This document shows, piece by piece, positions 1-9,593 of a DNA stretch of 64,000 nucleotides (its first letter is position 1; every line of letters starts with the position of its first letter). The position numbers and the translations under genes were made by a program. The stretch spans positions 28,627-92,626 of the forward strand of contig CAAGFJ010000031.1 in NCBI GenBank assembly GCA_900769115.1. The letters run 5' to 3'. Below the pieces are notes generated by a model that searched no databases, was not told the origin of the DNA, and saw only the letters and a list, made by a program, of their open reading frames with translations. This stretch comes from Lachnospiraceae bacterium (GTDB lineage: Bacteria > Bacillota > Clostridia > Lachnospirales > Lachnospiraceae).

Positions 1-398
1 AGAATGGTCATTCTCTTGGTGGCGAGCAGAGTGGACATATCATTTTCAGTAAGTATGCAACAACGGGTGATGGTGTATTGACATCCATTAAGCTGATGGA
101 AGTAATTTTAGAGAAAAAGGTGAAAGCATCCGAGTTATTCCGGGATCTGAAGATCTATCCACAGTTATTACAGAATGTGAGGGTGAAGAGTAAGCCGGAA
201 GCAAAGGCAGATCCGGATGTTATGGCGGCAGTAGAGAAAGTAGAGAAGGCGCTTGGAGACGAAGGAAGAATTCTTCTTCGGGAAAGTGGTACAGAGCCTG
301 TGATCCGTGTTATGGTGGAGGCAGCAACAGATGAATTGTGTAAACAGTATGTAGAAGAAGTGGTTGCTGTTATCAAGGCAAAGGGACATGAGGCATAG
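1..398 (+). CDS. glmM: Phosphoglucosamine mutase, C-terminal part (5' end outside window)
   Basis: GlmM converts glucosamine-6-phosphate to glucosamine-1-phosphate on the way to UDP-GlcNAc in the cytoplasm. The frame is open from base 3 and encodes about 131 residues. It starts in the sugar-binding loop (NGHSLGGEQSGHII, where GEQSGH is the family signature). It ends in the phosphate-binding domain with the typical RESGTEPVIRVMVEA motif. The first visible methionine-type codon is internal, so this is a truncated gene at the window edge and not a small protein. The stop lies 13 bases before the start of the lysozyme gene, which suggests cotranscription. glmS, the preceding step, is about 23 kb downstream in the same orientation. 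Identification is secure. Confidence 0.95.
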   Translation, partial: NGHSLGGEQSGHIIFSKYATTGDGVLTSIKLMEVILEKKVKASELFRDLKIYPQLLQNVRVKSKPEAKADPDVMAAVEKVEKALGDEGRILLRESGTEPVIRVMVEAATDELCKQYVEEVVAVIKAKGHEA

Positions 399-411
399 AA
401 CGGAGAGAGAC

Positions 412-1920
412 ATGAGAAAAAAGAGTACCTGCTGGCGGAGATATGGGGTTGGTCTTGTAGTTGCCGCATTGGCATGTGTGTTGGGAACTGCGCCACTTAT
501 GGCAGAGGCAAAGAAGAATGGCTGGAAGAAAGGCTATTATTATGAGGATGGTGAAAAGGTCACCAATCGATGGGTTCAGACCGGTAGTCATCGATATTAT
601 GTAGGTGAGAATGGCAAGAAGCTGCTTGGATGGAATCAGATTGGCTCCTCGTATTATTTCTTTAATCAGAAAGGGAACAATTACAAAACAGGCAAGCCTA
701 ATGGTGCACAGATTACGAAGCTGAGTAATGGCACGCTTACCATGGGAATGGATGTATCTACCTGGCAGGGCAATGTGGACTGGCAACAGGTAAAGCAGGC
801 TGGTGTGAATTTTGTAATGATCCGTGTAGGATACGGAAAGGGGAGATTCGGGGCAAAGAAGTGTACCGTAGATAATCGTTTTCGGACTTATGTGGATGGT
901 GCAAGCCAGGCAGGAATTCCAATTGGAATCTATTTTTATTCCTATGCAACAAGTGAAGAGGATGCATTGGAAGAGGCAGAGTTTACCATCCGGCAGTTGG
1001 AAGGAATCCCAATTAGTTTTCCAATTGCATATGATGTGGAAGATGCACATATTCTGAATCTGACGACAAATGAGCTGCGTACAAACATGACGAAGACATT
1101 TATGGATACGGTTGCGGCAGCGGGATATTATCCAATGTATTATTGTAACCAGAACTGGTATAATAATTATCTGGATTCAGAGGAATTGGAAGATTATGAC
1201 TTCTGGTATGCCCGGTATACGAATGAAGAACCGGACATAGAAGAGTATCCATATGCAATCTGGCAGGCAACTTCAACACAGAAGATCAAAGGGATTACAG
1301 AGAATTCGGTAGATATTGATTTTCTTTATAAAGATTATAGCAAGCTGATCACGACACGAACAGAGGCACTGAAGCATGGCTGGTATAAGGAAGGGTTTCA
1401 CTGGCAATATTATTATCAGGGAAAGCATAAGAAAGATGGTTGGTTTACGATTGCCGGTTATACATACTATTTAGGCAAAGAGGGTGCGTTGGAAGGCTGG
1501 CAGACATTAGAGAATAATCGTTATTATTTTAACAGTAAAGGGCAGATGCAGACCGGCATTGTGCGGGTTGGATTCCGCCGCTATCTGTTTGATGAGAATG
1601 GCATCCTGCAGTATACCACGGATGAACCGGGTATTACCATTGATGAAGATGGCGTGTGTCATATCAAGAAGGGCTGGTATCAGAACAGTAAAGGAAAGTA
1701 TTTCTACCGCAACAGCAATGGTTCTATCGCAAAGAATCGGTGGATTACAACAAAGGGCAAGAAATACTATACAGATAAGAATGGAATCCGCGTGACAGGA
1801 TTCCAGACGATTAAGAAAAAGAGATATTATTTCAACAAAAATGGAGAGATGGTTCGAGGCAGGACAATAACGATCCGCGGACGCAAATATACATTTCGTA
1901 AGAATGGACAGTTGAAGTAA
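412..1920 (+). CDS. Secreted GH25 lysozyme with cell-wall-binding repeats
   Basis: Predicted N-acetylmuramidase that cuts the peptidoglycan glycan strand outside the cell. The ATG at 412 is chosen because GGAGAG lies just upstream; an in-frame ATG at 388 would overlap the glmM stop. Residues 1-33 are a signal peptide ending AEA. Two wall-binding repeats follow (about 36-90). The GH25 domain spans about 112-310, with D114 in GMDVSTWQG and the catalytic DxE pair D208/E210 in AYDVEDA. About eight GW/YYF-type repeats fill residues 325-502. Such repeats bind choline-teichoic acid in pneumococci, but no choline genes are seen here, so the ligand is open. It probably acts as an autolysin or remodelling enzyme for the wall built by its neighbours. 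Confidence 0.92.
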   Translation: MRKKSTCWRRYGVGLVVAALACVLGTAPLMAEAKKNGWKKGYYYEDGEKVTNRWVQTGSHRYYVGENGKKLLGWNQIGSSYYFFNQKGNNYKTGKPNGAQITKLSNGTLTMGMDVSTWQGNVDWQQVKQAGVNFVMIRVGYGKGRFGAKKCTVDNRFRTYVDGASQAGIPIGIYFYSYATSEEDALEEAEFTIRQLEGIPISFPIAYDVEDAHILNLTTNELRTNMTKTFMDTVAAAGYYPMYYCNQNWYNNYLDSEELEDYDFWYARYTNEEPDIEEYPYAIWQATSTQKIKGITENSVDIDFLYKDYSKLITTRTEALKHGWYKEGFHWQYYYQGKHKKDGWFTIAGYTYYLGKEGALEGWQTLENNRYYFNSKGQMQTGIVRVGFRRYLFDENGILQYTTDEPGITIDEDGVCHIKKGWYQNSKGKYFYRNSNGSIAKNRWITTKGKKYYTDKNGIRVTGFQTIKKKRYYFNKNGEMVRGRTITIRGRKYTFRKNGQLK

Positions 1921-1966
1921 TCTGTGACATGCCTGACATGTGACAGAAGATGGAGAACACAGTATT

Positions 1967-3334
1967 ATGAAAAAGAGAGAACAATTCAAACGATTAATCA
2001 ATTTTTTAGAGGGCTTTGTAATATTAGCAGCACATACCGCTATGTTTGCATTTGTCTGGTATGGAGAATATGTCAAACTGCTGGAGATTCCGTTTTGGCG
2101 GCGTGGTGACTGGGCAGTGATCGGTGTGTATGCATTGATCCTGTTTTTGTTAATGCATTTGTATGGAGGATTCAAGATTGGTTATCTGCGATTGATGGAT
2201 GTTCTGTATTCCCAGATTTTATCCTTGTTGTGTGCCAATGTGGTAGCATATATCCAGGTAGTGCTGATCAGTAGAAAATATCTGAGTTCTGTTCCCCTGT
2301 TGAAAATGACAGTTGTGCAGATTGCAGTTATTTTACTATGGGTATTTATATGTAAGCTCATCTATGCGGCATTATACCCGCCTAGACAGATGCTACTGGT
2401 CTGCTATGACAGGGATCCGGACGACATGATTGAGAAGATGAGTTCCCGACAGGATAAGTATGAGATCTGTGATATTGCAGATCTGAACGAAGAGACGTTA
2501 GACAGTGTGTGCGAGATAGTGAAGGATTATGAGGCAGTTCTGATCTATGATATTCCGGCTTATGAGAGAAATATTATCCTGAAACGCTGTTTTACCGAAA
2601 GTGTAAGAACGTATGTAACACCGAAGATCTCAGATATTCTGTTAAGAGGAGCAGATAATATTCATTTGTTTGATACACCTCTGTACCTGTCGAGGAATCA
2701 GGGCTTGTCAGCGGATCAGTTAATGTTCAAGCGTTTGCTGGATCTGGTAGTCTGTCTGCCGGTATCGGTACTATTGATGCCGTTATTCCTGATCATCGCC
2801 TTGCTGATCAAGGTATATGATGGTGGTCCGGTTCTTTATAAGCAGCCGAGACTTACTGTGAATGGCAAGGTGTTCAATATCTATAAGTTTAGAAGTATGT
2901 GTATGGATTCAGAAAAAGGTGGTGCACAGCTTGCAAAGAAGAATGATGACCGGATCACACCGGTTGGAAGGGTTCTTCGGGCATTGCATTTTGATGAGTT
3001 CCCACAATTGATCAATATTATTAAAGGTGATATGTCTCTGGTAGGTCCCAGACCGGAACGACCGGAGATTGCAGCACAGTATAAGAAGATTATACCGGAA
3101 TTTGATTTTCGTTTGAAAGTAAAGGCAGGATTGACCGGGTATGCGCAGGTGTATGGTAAGTATAATACGACACCATATGATAAGCTGAAGTTAGACCTGA
3201 CTTATATCGAGAATTATTCGTTCTGGCTGGATATTAAGCTGATGTTACTGACATTCAAGATCTTATTTCAGAAAGAGAATACCGAAGGAATTGATGCCAA
3301 TCAGATTACCGCGGTGAAAGAGAAGAAGGAGTAG
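1967..3334 (+). CDS. Polyprenyl-phosphate sugar-1-phosphate transferase (initiating enzyme)
   Basis: Member of the WcaJ/WbaP bacterial sugar transferase family, which starts polymer synthesis by moving a sugar-1-phosphate from a nucleotide sugar to undecaprenyl phosphate. The start at 1967 (ATGAAAAAGAGA) follows GGAGAA at good spacing; a GTG at 1940 is a weaker alternative. The N-terminal part has about four hydrophobic segments and a nucleotide-fold-like middle. The C-terminal catalytic domain starts near residue 245 with the membrane re-entrant helix after FKRLLDLVV. It carries YKFRSM, FDEFPQLINIIKGDMS and VGPRPE, all family hallmarks. It lies directly upstream of the phosphotransferase genes. 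No TagO or TagA homologue is seen in the window, so this may be the first enzyme for the alditol-phosphate polymer. Confidence 0.9.
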   Translation: MKKREQFKRLINFLEGFVILAAHTAMFAFVWYGEYVKLLEIPFWRRGDWAVIGVYALILFLLMHLYGGFKIGYLRLMDVLYSQILSLLCANVVAYIQVVLISRKYLSSVPLLKMTVVQIAVILLWVFICKLIYAALYPPRQMLLVCYDRDPDDMIEKMSSRQDKYEICDIADLNEETLDSVCEIVKDYEAVLIYDIPAYERNIILKRCFTESVRTYVTPKISDILLRGADNIHLFDTPLYLSRNQGLSADQLMFKRLLDLVVCLPVSVLLMPLFLIIALLIKVYDGGPVLYKQPRLTVNGKVFNIYKFRSMCMDSEKGGAQLAKKNDDRITPVGRVLRALHFDEFPQLINIIKGDMSLVGPRPERPEIAAQYKKIIPEFDFRLKVKAGLTGYAQVYGKYNTTPYDKLKLDLTYIENYSFWLDIKLMLLTFKILFQKENTEGIDANQITAVKEKKE

Positions 3335-3338
3335 ACAG

Positions 3339-4529
3339 ATGAGCCGGACGGCAATTAAGGTTATATTTTCGGAACTGGTGCGCTTTGTGACATTTCCAAT
3401 CCGATTGTTACCAATTAAGAGCAATCGGATTTTGTTTACGGGTCTGACCGGTGGGAATGGATATGATTATTCCTGCAATCCCAAATATATATTTGAATAC
3501 ATGAAGAACTGCGAAAGGAATGCATATGAATATGTGTGGGCAGTGAAAGATCCGGCGCAGTACGCTTTTCTACAGGAAGAAGGTGTGAAGGTAGTGAAAC
3601 ATTTTACGCTTTCTTCTATTCCTATGTTATTGACTTCCAAGGTGATCATCACAAATGGTTCTTATGTACCGTGGTTTCCGTTTCGTAAGAAACAGTATGT
3701 AATCAATACCTGGCATGGCGGTGGAGCTTACAAGAAAGTTGAGATGGAGACGGGGAAGGAAGACTGGGCAACCAGACATATGGTGACATTTTGTGCGAAC
3801 AATATGAGTCTGTTTGCGGCAAGCTGCAAAGTACAGGAGGAGCAGATGATCCGGCAGACATATCAATACAAGGGAGAGGTTCTTCGTGCCGGAACACCGC
3901 GTAATGATCGTCTGGTAAGAAAGCAGACACAACCGATGAATGCGAAGGTGCGACAGCATTATCGCATTCCGATGGATGCGAGAATTATATTGTATGCGCC
4001 GACATACCGTTATGGGAATGTGCCGGTACATCTGAATTGTGATTCTTTGCTGTCACGGTTAGAAACAAACGGAGAAAACTGGGTATTTCTGAACCGCTAT
4101 CACCGGTATCAGACTGCGGATATGAATGTCCGGGTGTATGGAAGCCGGATGATAGATGTAATGGATTATCCGGATATGCAGGAATTATTAGCAGCAGCCG
4201 ATGTATTGATCACGGATTATTCGTCCAGTGTATGGGATTATGGATTTTTGCAGCGTCCGTGTATATTATATGTACCGGATAAGAAAGAATATATAGAACA
4301 GACGGGTTTCTATGTAGAATTGGATGAGTGGCCATTTCCACAGGCGGTTACGGAGAATCAGGTGGCAGACAAGATCCTGCAGTTAATGCAGGATGCAGAT
4401 AATTATTCTGATTATGTAGGGCAGATTACGAGACATTATGAACAGTTAGGCAGTTATGAGACGGGGCATGCAGCTGAGACAATCTGCGAACGGATCAGGG
4501 AGGTAACACATGGAACAGAGGAACAATAA
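3339..4529 (+). CDS. CDP-glycerol/ribitol phosphotransferase family protein (first copy)
   Basis: Glyphos_transf (TagB/TagF/TarL) family protein, 396 residues, predicted to transfer glycerol- or ribitol-phosphate from a CDP-alditol to a lipid-linked glycan at the inner membrane face. Visible motifs are TWHGGGAYKK, with the conserved His at 126 equivalent to the catalytic His of TagF, ILYAPTYRYG, and ITDYSSSVWDYGF. The second His region reads NRYHRY, unlike the KHHPF of the other two copies. Its short N-terminus and single domain fit a TagB-like primase better than a long polymerase. It starts 4 bases after the sugar transferase, and its end overlaps the next gene by 20 bases. Whether glycerol or ribitol is used cannot be read from sequence. 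Confidence 0.88.
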   Translation: MSRTAIKVIFSELVRFVTFPIRLLPIKSNRILFTGLTGGNGYDYSCNPKYIFEYMKNCERNAYEYVWAVKDPAQYAFLQEEGVKVVKHFTLSSIPMLLTSKVIITNGSYVPWFPFRKKQYVINTWHGGGAYKKVEMETGKEDWATRHMVTFCANNMSLFAASCKVQEEQMIRQTYQYKGEVLRAGTPRNDRLVRKQTQPMNAKVRQHYRIPMDARIILYAPTYRYGNVPVHLNCDSLLSRLETNGENWVFLNRYHRYQTADMNVRVYGSRMIDVMDYPDMQELLAAADVLITDYSSSVWDYGFLQRPCILYVPDKKEYIEQTGFYVELDEWPFPQAVTENQVADKILQLMQDADNYSDYVGQITRHYEQLGSYETGHAAETICERIREVTHGTEEQ

Positions 4530-5751
4530 TACATCATTGACAGAGAATAAGAAGGATGTAGCGGTTATCATACCGGTACATAATGGTGCGAATTATTTAG
4601 AAGAGACATTGCGGTGTGTGATGAACCAGACGCTTCGCAGCATTGAGATCCTTGTTGTAGATGATGGTTCAACAGATGATACGGCAGCTATAGTGAGCCG
4701 GCTACAGGAAGAAGATGAACGTATCCGGTACATTTATCAGGAGAAAGCAAATGCCGGAGTTGCAAGAAATCGGGGAATGGAATCAACGGATGCAGCAGCA
4801 TTGATCTTCTTAGATGGAGATGATCTGTTTGAGCCGGAGATGTTGGAGAAGATGTATGGATCTTTGGTGGAATATGCGGCGGATATGGTTGTATGTGATG
4901 CGGATCAATACGACACCAGAACGCAGGAATATCTGCCTAAGCCACAATATATGCGCAGTGAATATCTGCCGGAGAATGAGTCAGTCTTCTCTAAGGCAGA
5001 ATTAGGGGAACATATCCTGTATTTTACAACGAGTGTTCCGTGGAACAAGCTGTTTCGGGCATCTTTTCTGAAGGAGAATCACTTGCAATTTCAAGATATT
5101 GAGAGGGCGAATGATCAGTATTTATCGATTCTTGCATTGTTTCTTGCAGATAAGATAACAGCGGTACGGGAAGTGCTGGTACATTACCGGATCAATCAGA
5201 AGGGCAATCTGACTACAGAATTTTCCAGAACACCGCTTTGTGCGTATCAGGCAATGGTGGCAACGAAGGAAGCGCTGACGGAGCGCGGATTGATCCGGGA
5301 TGCTAAAGTCAAACAGGCATTTGATAATAAGGTGATTAATCTGATGATCTACAGTCTGAATATCCAGCGTTCGGCGCAGGCATATAAGGAATTGTATGAT
5401 GTGTTGTCCGGTGGTGGGTTGGAACAGCTGGGCCTGGCAGGCGAAGGAGAGGAACACTATTTTAATCCGTTAGAATATCAGAATCTACAGAGTTTTCTAT
5501 CTATGCCGTATGATCAGTTCCTGGTTATGAAGAACCGGGAATATCGGGATGTGATTGCCAGAAAGAATGTAAGATATAAAGAGATGGTGACGAAGAAGGA
5601 TGCGGTGATCGCAGACCTCAAGGAGAAAGAGAAGGAATTAAAGGAGATCAAACGTAAGAACTGGTATAAGAAGATGGTGAAATGGATAGACCGGTACCAT
5701 AGCTTGCGGGATAAGATCAGACCGCCCAAAGATGAGGGTGATAAGCAATAG
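4510..5751 (+). CDS. GT2 family glycosyltransferase with coiled-coil C-terminus
   Basis: Inverting GT-A glycosyltransferase, 413 residues, cytoplasmic face. The N-terminal 230 residues carry VAVIIPVHNGANYLEETL, VVDDGSTDDT and the LDGDDLF metal-binding DxD-type motif. After about residue 230 comes an unassigned helical region. The last 75 residues are strongly charged and probably coiled coil, ending in a basic aromatic tail (NWYKKMVKWIDRYHSLRDK) that could touch the membrane. The start overlaps the preceding phosphotransferase gene by 20 bases, a sign of translational coupling. It probably adds a sugar to the polymer or its linkage unit. Donor and acceptor are unknown. Confidence 0.88.
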   Translation: MEQRNNNTSLTENKKDVAVIIPVHNGANYLEETLRCVMNQTLRSIEILVVDDGSTDDTAAIVSRLQEEDERIRYIYQEKANAGVARNRGMESTDAAALIFLDGDDLFEPEMLEKMYGSLVEYAADMVVCDADQYDTRTQEYLPKPQYMRSEYLPENESVFSKAELGEHILYFTTSVPWNKLFRASFLKENHLQFQDIERANDQYLSILALFLADKITAVREVLVHYRINQKGNLTTEFSRTPLCAYQAMVATKEALTERGLIRDAKVKQAFDNKVINLMIYSLNIQRSAQAYKELYDVLSGGGLEQLGLAGEGEEHYFNPLEYQNLQSFLSMPYDQFLVMKNREYRDVIARKNVRYKEMVTKKDAVIADLKEKEKELKEIKRKNWYKKMVKWIDRYHSLRDKIRPPKDEGDKQ

Positions 5752-5769
5752 GGAGTATGAGGTGACAAG

Positions 5770-7542
5770 ATGAAATTAAATGCACAGACAGAAGTATTAG
5801 TGGACAAATTGGCAATTCGCCGGGATGTTATGACGGTTGGGGTTCTGGTGCGTGATATGTCAGGCAATCCGGAATCTGTAGAGATCAAGTTGGCGGTTAA
5901 GTTTGAGAATGACAAGGAGACACGGATTCTTCCGTTAAGTGTGACAGATACCAGCTTTGATGAGCAGGGCAATTATATTGGATATGCCATCTTTGATTAT
6001 GAATTAGATGCGGTATTCTTCCGCAGCAATCTGAATGCATTCACGGTAACAGTACAGGCTTATGACGGGCATGGTTATCAGGATGTGATCGTAGAGGGTA
6101 AAGACTTCAATCAGGTAAAGGATGAGAATGAATATGCCTGTACGTTAGAGCAGGGTGTGATCACGATCAAGAGGAAGAAGCCGGTTAAGATTCCGAAGAA
6201 GAATCCGATTCTTTCCCTTTTGACGTTTTTGTACCGGTTGGTAGAATTTGTCATTGGAACGTTATTGATTCCGTTGTTCTTATTAGATGGAATCTATGTG
6301 TATGGGTTAGGGCATACACGAAGATTCATGGAAAACACATATGGCGGCAGTCAGTTGAAACGAATCCTGTTGTTCGCAAAATGGCGGTATTCCTCTTTCA
6401 TACGACTGACCATGAACCGGGTTACACTAAAGAGAACTTTTTTGAATATAGCAGCCTCTGTGCTGTCCGTATTCTGTAAGCAGGAGCATATTCTGTTTGT
6501 GTCATCCAGAAGAGAGGATCTGACAGGTAATATTGCTTATGTGAATGAGATACTGCAGGAAAAGAATGCCAGGGTATTGTTCTGGTTAGTTCCGGGCAAG
6601 CGGAAATACATGACCTATCGCAATTACTGGAAGCTGGCATATCAGATTGCACGAAGCAAGGTGGTTGTGGTAGATGACTTTACACCAATCCTTAATGAAG
6701 TATGGGCGATGGAGCACCGGATACTTATTCAGTTATGGCATGCCTGTGGAGCATTTAAGACATTTGGATTTACGAGAGTAGGTAAAGATGGTGGTCCGAA
6801 TCAGACAAGCACGAATCACCGGTATTATAATTACGCGATCGTAAGCTCGGATGAGATCCGCAGGTTCTATGCAGAGGGCTTTGGTATCGATGTGAAGAAT
6901 GTGAAGGCTTTGGGTGTTCCGAGAACAGATGATTTCTTTCAGGAGTCTTATAAGAATGAGATTCGTGCAAAGTTATATGAGCAGTATCCACAGTTAAAGG
7001 ATAAGAAGATCATTATGTTCGCACCGACATTTCGTGGTAATGGTGCAGGAACGGCACATTTTCCATTTGAGAAGTTTAATGTAAAAGATGTGTTGGAAAA
7101 GCTTGGGGATGAATACATGATCATTATTAAGCATCACCCGTTTGTGGAGGCAAAGCACCCGGTGGATGCATCCGTGAAAGACAGAGTGTTGGATCTGTCT
7201 GCGGAGTCGGAGATCAATGATCTGTTATTTATTACGGATCTGTTGATCACGGATTATTCTTCCGTTATTTTTGAGGCATCCTTATTGAATATTCCGATGC
7301 TGTTCTATGCATTTGATCTGGAAGATTATGTGGTGAACCGGGACTTCTACTATCCATTTAAGAACTTTGTGCCGGGTAAGATCGTGAGAAATACCGATCA
7401 GATCATTAAGTCAATTCAGGCGCAGGATTATGAGCAGGAAAAGGTAGAGACATTCAAGCATCGGTTCTTTGACCAGTTAGACGGTAGGTCTTCAGAGCGT
7501 GTTGCAGATTTTATTATGAGTTTGTTAGAGGAAGGGAAGTAA
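5770..7542 (+). CDS. CDP-glycerol/ribitol phosphotransferase family protein with N-terminal extension
   Basis: 590-residue member of the TagF/TarL family. Residues 1-135 form an extra beta-rich domain of unknown role. A hydrophobic stretch near 148-175 follows, then the Glyphos_transf domain from about 235. Key motifs are QLWHACGAFKTFG with the conserved His324, IMFAPTFRG, IIKHHPFVEA with the second conserved His, and ITDYSSVIFEAS. All residues expected for catalysis are present. The longer build fits a polymerase-type enzyme (TagF/TarL) more than a primase, but this is inference. The last base overlaps the first base of the following membrane protein gene (TAATG arrangement). Confidence 0.88.
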   Translation: MKLNAQTEVLVDKLAIRRDVMTVGVLVRDMSGNPESVEIKLAVKFENDKETRILPLSVTDTSFDEQGNYIGYAIFDYELDAVFFRSNLNAFTVTVQAYDGHGYQDVIVEGKDFNQVKDENEYACTLEQGVITIKRKKPVKIPKKNPILSLLTFLYRLVEFVIGTLLIPLFLLDGIYVYGLGHTRRFMENTYGGSQLKRILLFAKWRYSSFIRLTMNRVTLKRTFLNIAASVLSVFCKQEHILFVSSRREDLTGNIAYVNEILQEKNARVLFWLVPGKRKYMTYRNYWKLAYQIARSKVVVVDDFTPILNEVWAMEHRILIQLWHACGAFKTFGFTRVGKDGGPNQTSTNHRYYNYAIVSSDEIRRFYAEGFGIDVKNVKALGVPRTDDFFQESYKNEIRAKLYEQYPQLKDKKIIMFAPTFRGNGAGTAHFPFEKFNVKDVLEKLGDEYMIIIKHHPFVEAKHPVDASVKDRVLDLSAESEINDLLFITDLLITDYSSVIFEASLLNIPMLFYAFDLEDYVVNRDFYYPFKNFVPGKIVRNTDQIIKSIQAQDYEQEKVETFKHRFFDQLDGRSSERVADFIMSLLEEGK

Positions 7543-9530
7543 TGGAGAAAGCAGAGATCAGAAAGGAAAGCGTGATAGACCGATTGAGCGACAGAAGAAT
7601 TGGTGTATTATTATACTTATTTTGCTTTTTGATGATGACGGTCATGGGAGGCGTATTAAGTATTTCCTATATTTTAGATGAGACAGGTACGGTAGCAAAT
7701 GCCGCATTTTTAGCCGGATATAACTGGCATGGCTGGGTAACGAATACCGGCGGCTATTTTTACAAATATGGCCAGGCGCCATTTTATGCATGGATATTCA
7801 GGCTTGTGGATAACCCATATCTGATCTATAAGCTTATGATGGTGGTGAATGGGGCCTTTGTTGCATGGGTTCCGGTTATCGCATATACGGTATGTCGGAA
7901 GCATTTAGGACAGCGGGATAAGCTGAAATGCATTCTGGCAGCACTTCTGCTTACCTTTGTGCCGGCAACGATTCTGTATTCCCTGTTTGCAAGAGCGGAT
8001 GTCATGCTGATCGCTTTTGCGTGGATCACATTGTATGTGATGCTGCAGGCGGCAGATCAGACAGAGAAGCGCAAACAGATATTGTATTCTGCACTGGTTG
8101 CATTTGTTAGTGTCTATATGTATGTGTGTCATGCCAGGGGAATCGTATTTGTGATTGCTGTTGGTATGGTTATGGCGGCATGGAGATTCCTTGTGAAGGA
8201 AAAAAGAATCTGTTTTTCATCTTATCTGGTCAGTCTCATCATATGGATGCTTGTGGACAAGAGGCTGACGCGCTTCTTTAAGAGTAGTATCTGGGGAAGT
8301 GGAGCTAAGAAAAACACGGTCGAGAATATGAATTATGACAAGTATCAGAATCTGTTGACAGTAGACGGAATTAAGACAGTAATACAGAATGTCACAGGCT
8401 GGTTGTTTGGAACATTTCTTGGCACCTTTGGTCTGGCAATACTAGGTCTGGTGTTTTCTTTTATGATTATTATATATTTTATAGCGAAGAAGAAACAGAT
8501 CACGCCGAAGGAGGCGATGATCAGTCTGTATGTATTTCTGTGCTATGGAGGTACGGTGGCACTTGGTGTATTGTTCTCGTTTGGTTCAAATTTCAAGTTT
8601 GTGACCGGGCAGGATATGAGCAGGGCAGACCGCTTTCTTTACAGCCGGTATATCGCACCGGCATATTCCATCCTGATCTTTGTAGGAATCTATTATCTGG
8701 TATTCCGGACAGACTGCTTCCGTTGGAAGACGAAGCTTGCAACGCTGCTGATCGGTGGAGGTCTGATTGTTTATTGCAGAACATGGCTTGGCAGCTATGT
8801 GAATGGAATCGAGTATTCCTGGAGAAATACGATCGATGCGGCATTGTTCTTTGATACCGTGCGTTATGGTAATGATGCTAATCGGTTTGAAGGGGTATCG
8901 AAGGCTCTGCTATTGGCTGCTGTGTTTGCTTTTTGTATTTTATTAGTATGTTTTGCACTGACATGGTTCAGAATAAAATATACAAAGACCACACTGGTAT
9001 TGTTGGCATGTTGCTTTCTGGTCAGTTTGACTGTGAATTATAAGAAGTTGCGGCTTTCGACGGATATCCGGCCGATGGTTACGATTGGACCGGCAATTAC
9101 AAGCATGTATCAGTTAGAGACAGATACTGACATATCGGAGGAATATAAAGATGTCTATGTAGACCCGTCGATTGCGAGAAAGAGGATGTTGCAGATTGGT
9201 ATGCCTCATTTTGATGTACATGTGAACCGTTCCGTACAACCGGAAGAAGTACAGGATATGTTTATTGTAGCAAAACGATACACATTGAACGAGGGCTGGT
9301 ATGGAGACGACTGCTATCTGCTGCCGGATTATGATATCGAGGATGGGGCAACCGTGATCCTGGTAAAAGGAGATGCGTTGAAGGCAGCATTAGTGGAAAA
9401 AGGAGTTGCGGTGCAGCCGGTTCCGGAGAATTATGCACAGCAGACGCTGCCTAAGAGGGTATTGTGTCTTAGCAAAGATGCAAAGCTGGTGTTTGAATAC
9501 CAGAAAGCGGCCTTTTCTTATGGCAGATAA
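7542..9530 (+). CDS. Polytopic membrane protein, GT-C-like
   Basis: 662 residues with about eleven to twelve hydrophobic segments and a soluble C-terminal domain from about residue 500. The first extracytoplasmic loop contains ILDETGTVANAAF and a Trp/Tyr-rich stretch (WHGWVTNTGGYFYKYGQ). An acidic residue in the first loop plus many membrane helices is the usual pattern of GT-C glycosyltransferases, which use polyprenyl-phosphate sugars outside the membrane. I see no family signature that settles it, so glycosyl decoration of the polymer after export is an inference. It is coupled to the upstream phosphotransferase by a 1-base overlap. A promoter follows it. Confidence 0.7.
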   Translation: MEKAEIRKESVIDRLSDRRIGVLLYLFCFLMMTVMGGVLSISYILDETGTVANAAFLAGYNWHGWVTNTGGYFYKYGQAPFYAWIFRLVDNPYLIYKLMMVVNGAFVAWVPVIAYTVCRKHLGQRDKLKCILAALLLTFVPATILYSLFARADVMLIAFAWITLYVMLQAADQTEKRKQILYSALVAFVSVYMYVCHARGIVFVIAVGMVMAAWRFLVKEKRICFSSYLVSLIIWMLVDKRLTRFFKSSIWGSGAKKNTVENMNYDKYQNLLTVDGIKTVIQNVTGWLFGTFLGTFGLAILGLVFSFMIIIYFIAKKKQITPKEAMISLYVFLCYGGTVALGVLFSFGSNFKFVTGQDMSRADRFLYSRYIAPAYSILIFVGIYYLVFRTDCFRWKTKLATLLIGGGLIVYCRTWLGSYVNGIEYSWRNTIDAALFFDTVRYGNDANRFEGVSKALLLAAVFAFCILLVCFALTWFRIKYTKTTLVLLACCFLVSLTVNYKKLRLSTDIRPMVTIGPAITSMYQLETDTDISEEYKDVYVDPSIARKRMLQIGMPHFDVHVNRSVQPEEVQDMFIVAKRYTLNEGWYGDDCYLLPDYDIEDGATVILVKGDALKAALVEKGVAVQPVPENYAQQTLPKRVLCLSKDAKLVFEYQKAAFSYGR

Positions 9531-9537
9531 ACATAAC

Positions 9538-9566
9538 TTGTGAATATGAATATTCTGTGATAGAAT
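9538..9566 (+). promoter_or_regulatory. Sigma-A-type promoter upstream of tagG-like gene
   Basis: TTGTGA at 9538-9543 and TAGAAT at 9561-9566, separated by 17 bases, lie in the only gap between the upstream operon genes and the exporter genes. A strong AGGAGG site at 9581-9586 precedes the ATG at 9594. It could give the exporter and TarIJ genes their own transcription start. Confidence 0.6.
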
Positions 9567-9593
9567 AAGTCGAATACATCAGGAGGCAATACG

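Noticed and set aside
412..1920. Choline-binding specificity for the wall repeats
   Set aside because: The repeat type resembles choline-binding modules, but no choline uptake or transfer genes are present in the window, so the ligand is left open.
373..2175. Long minus-strand frames opposite the lysozyme and sugar transferase genes
   Set aside because: They mirror clear genes on the plus strand, have low-complexity translations and lack start signals.
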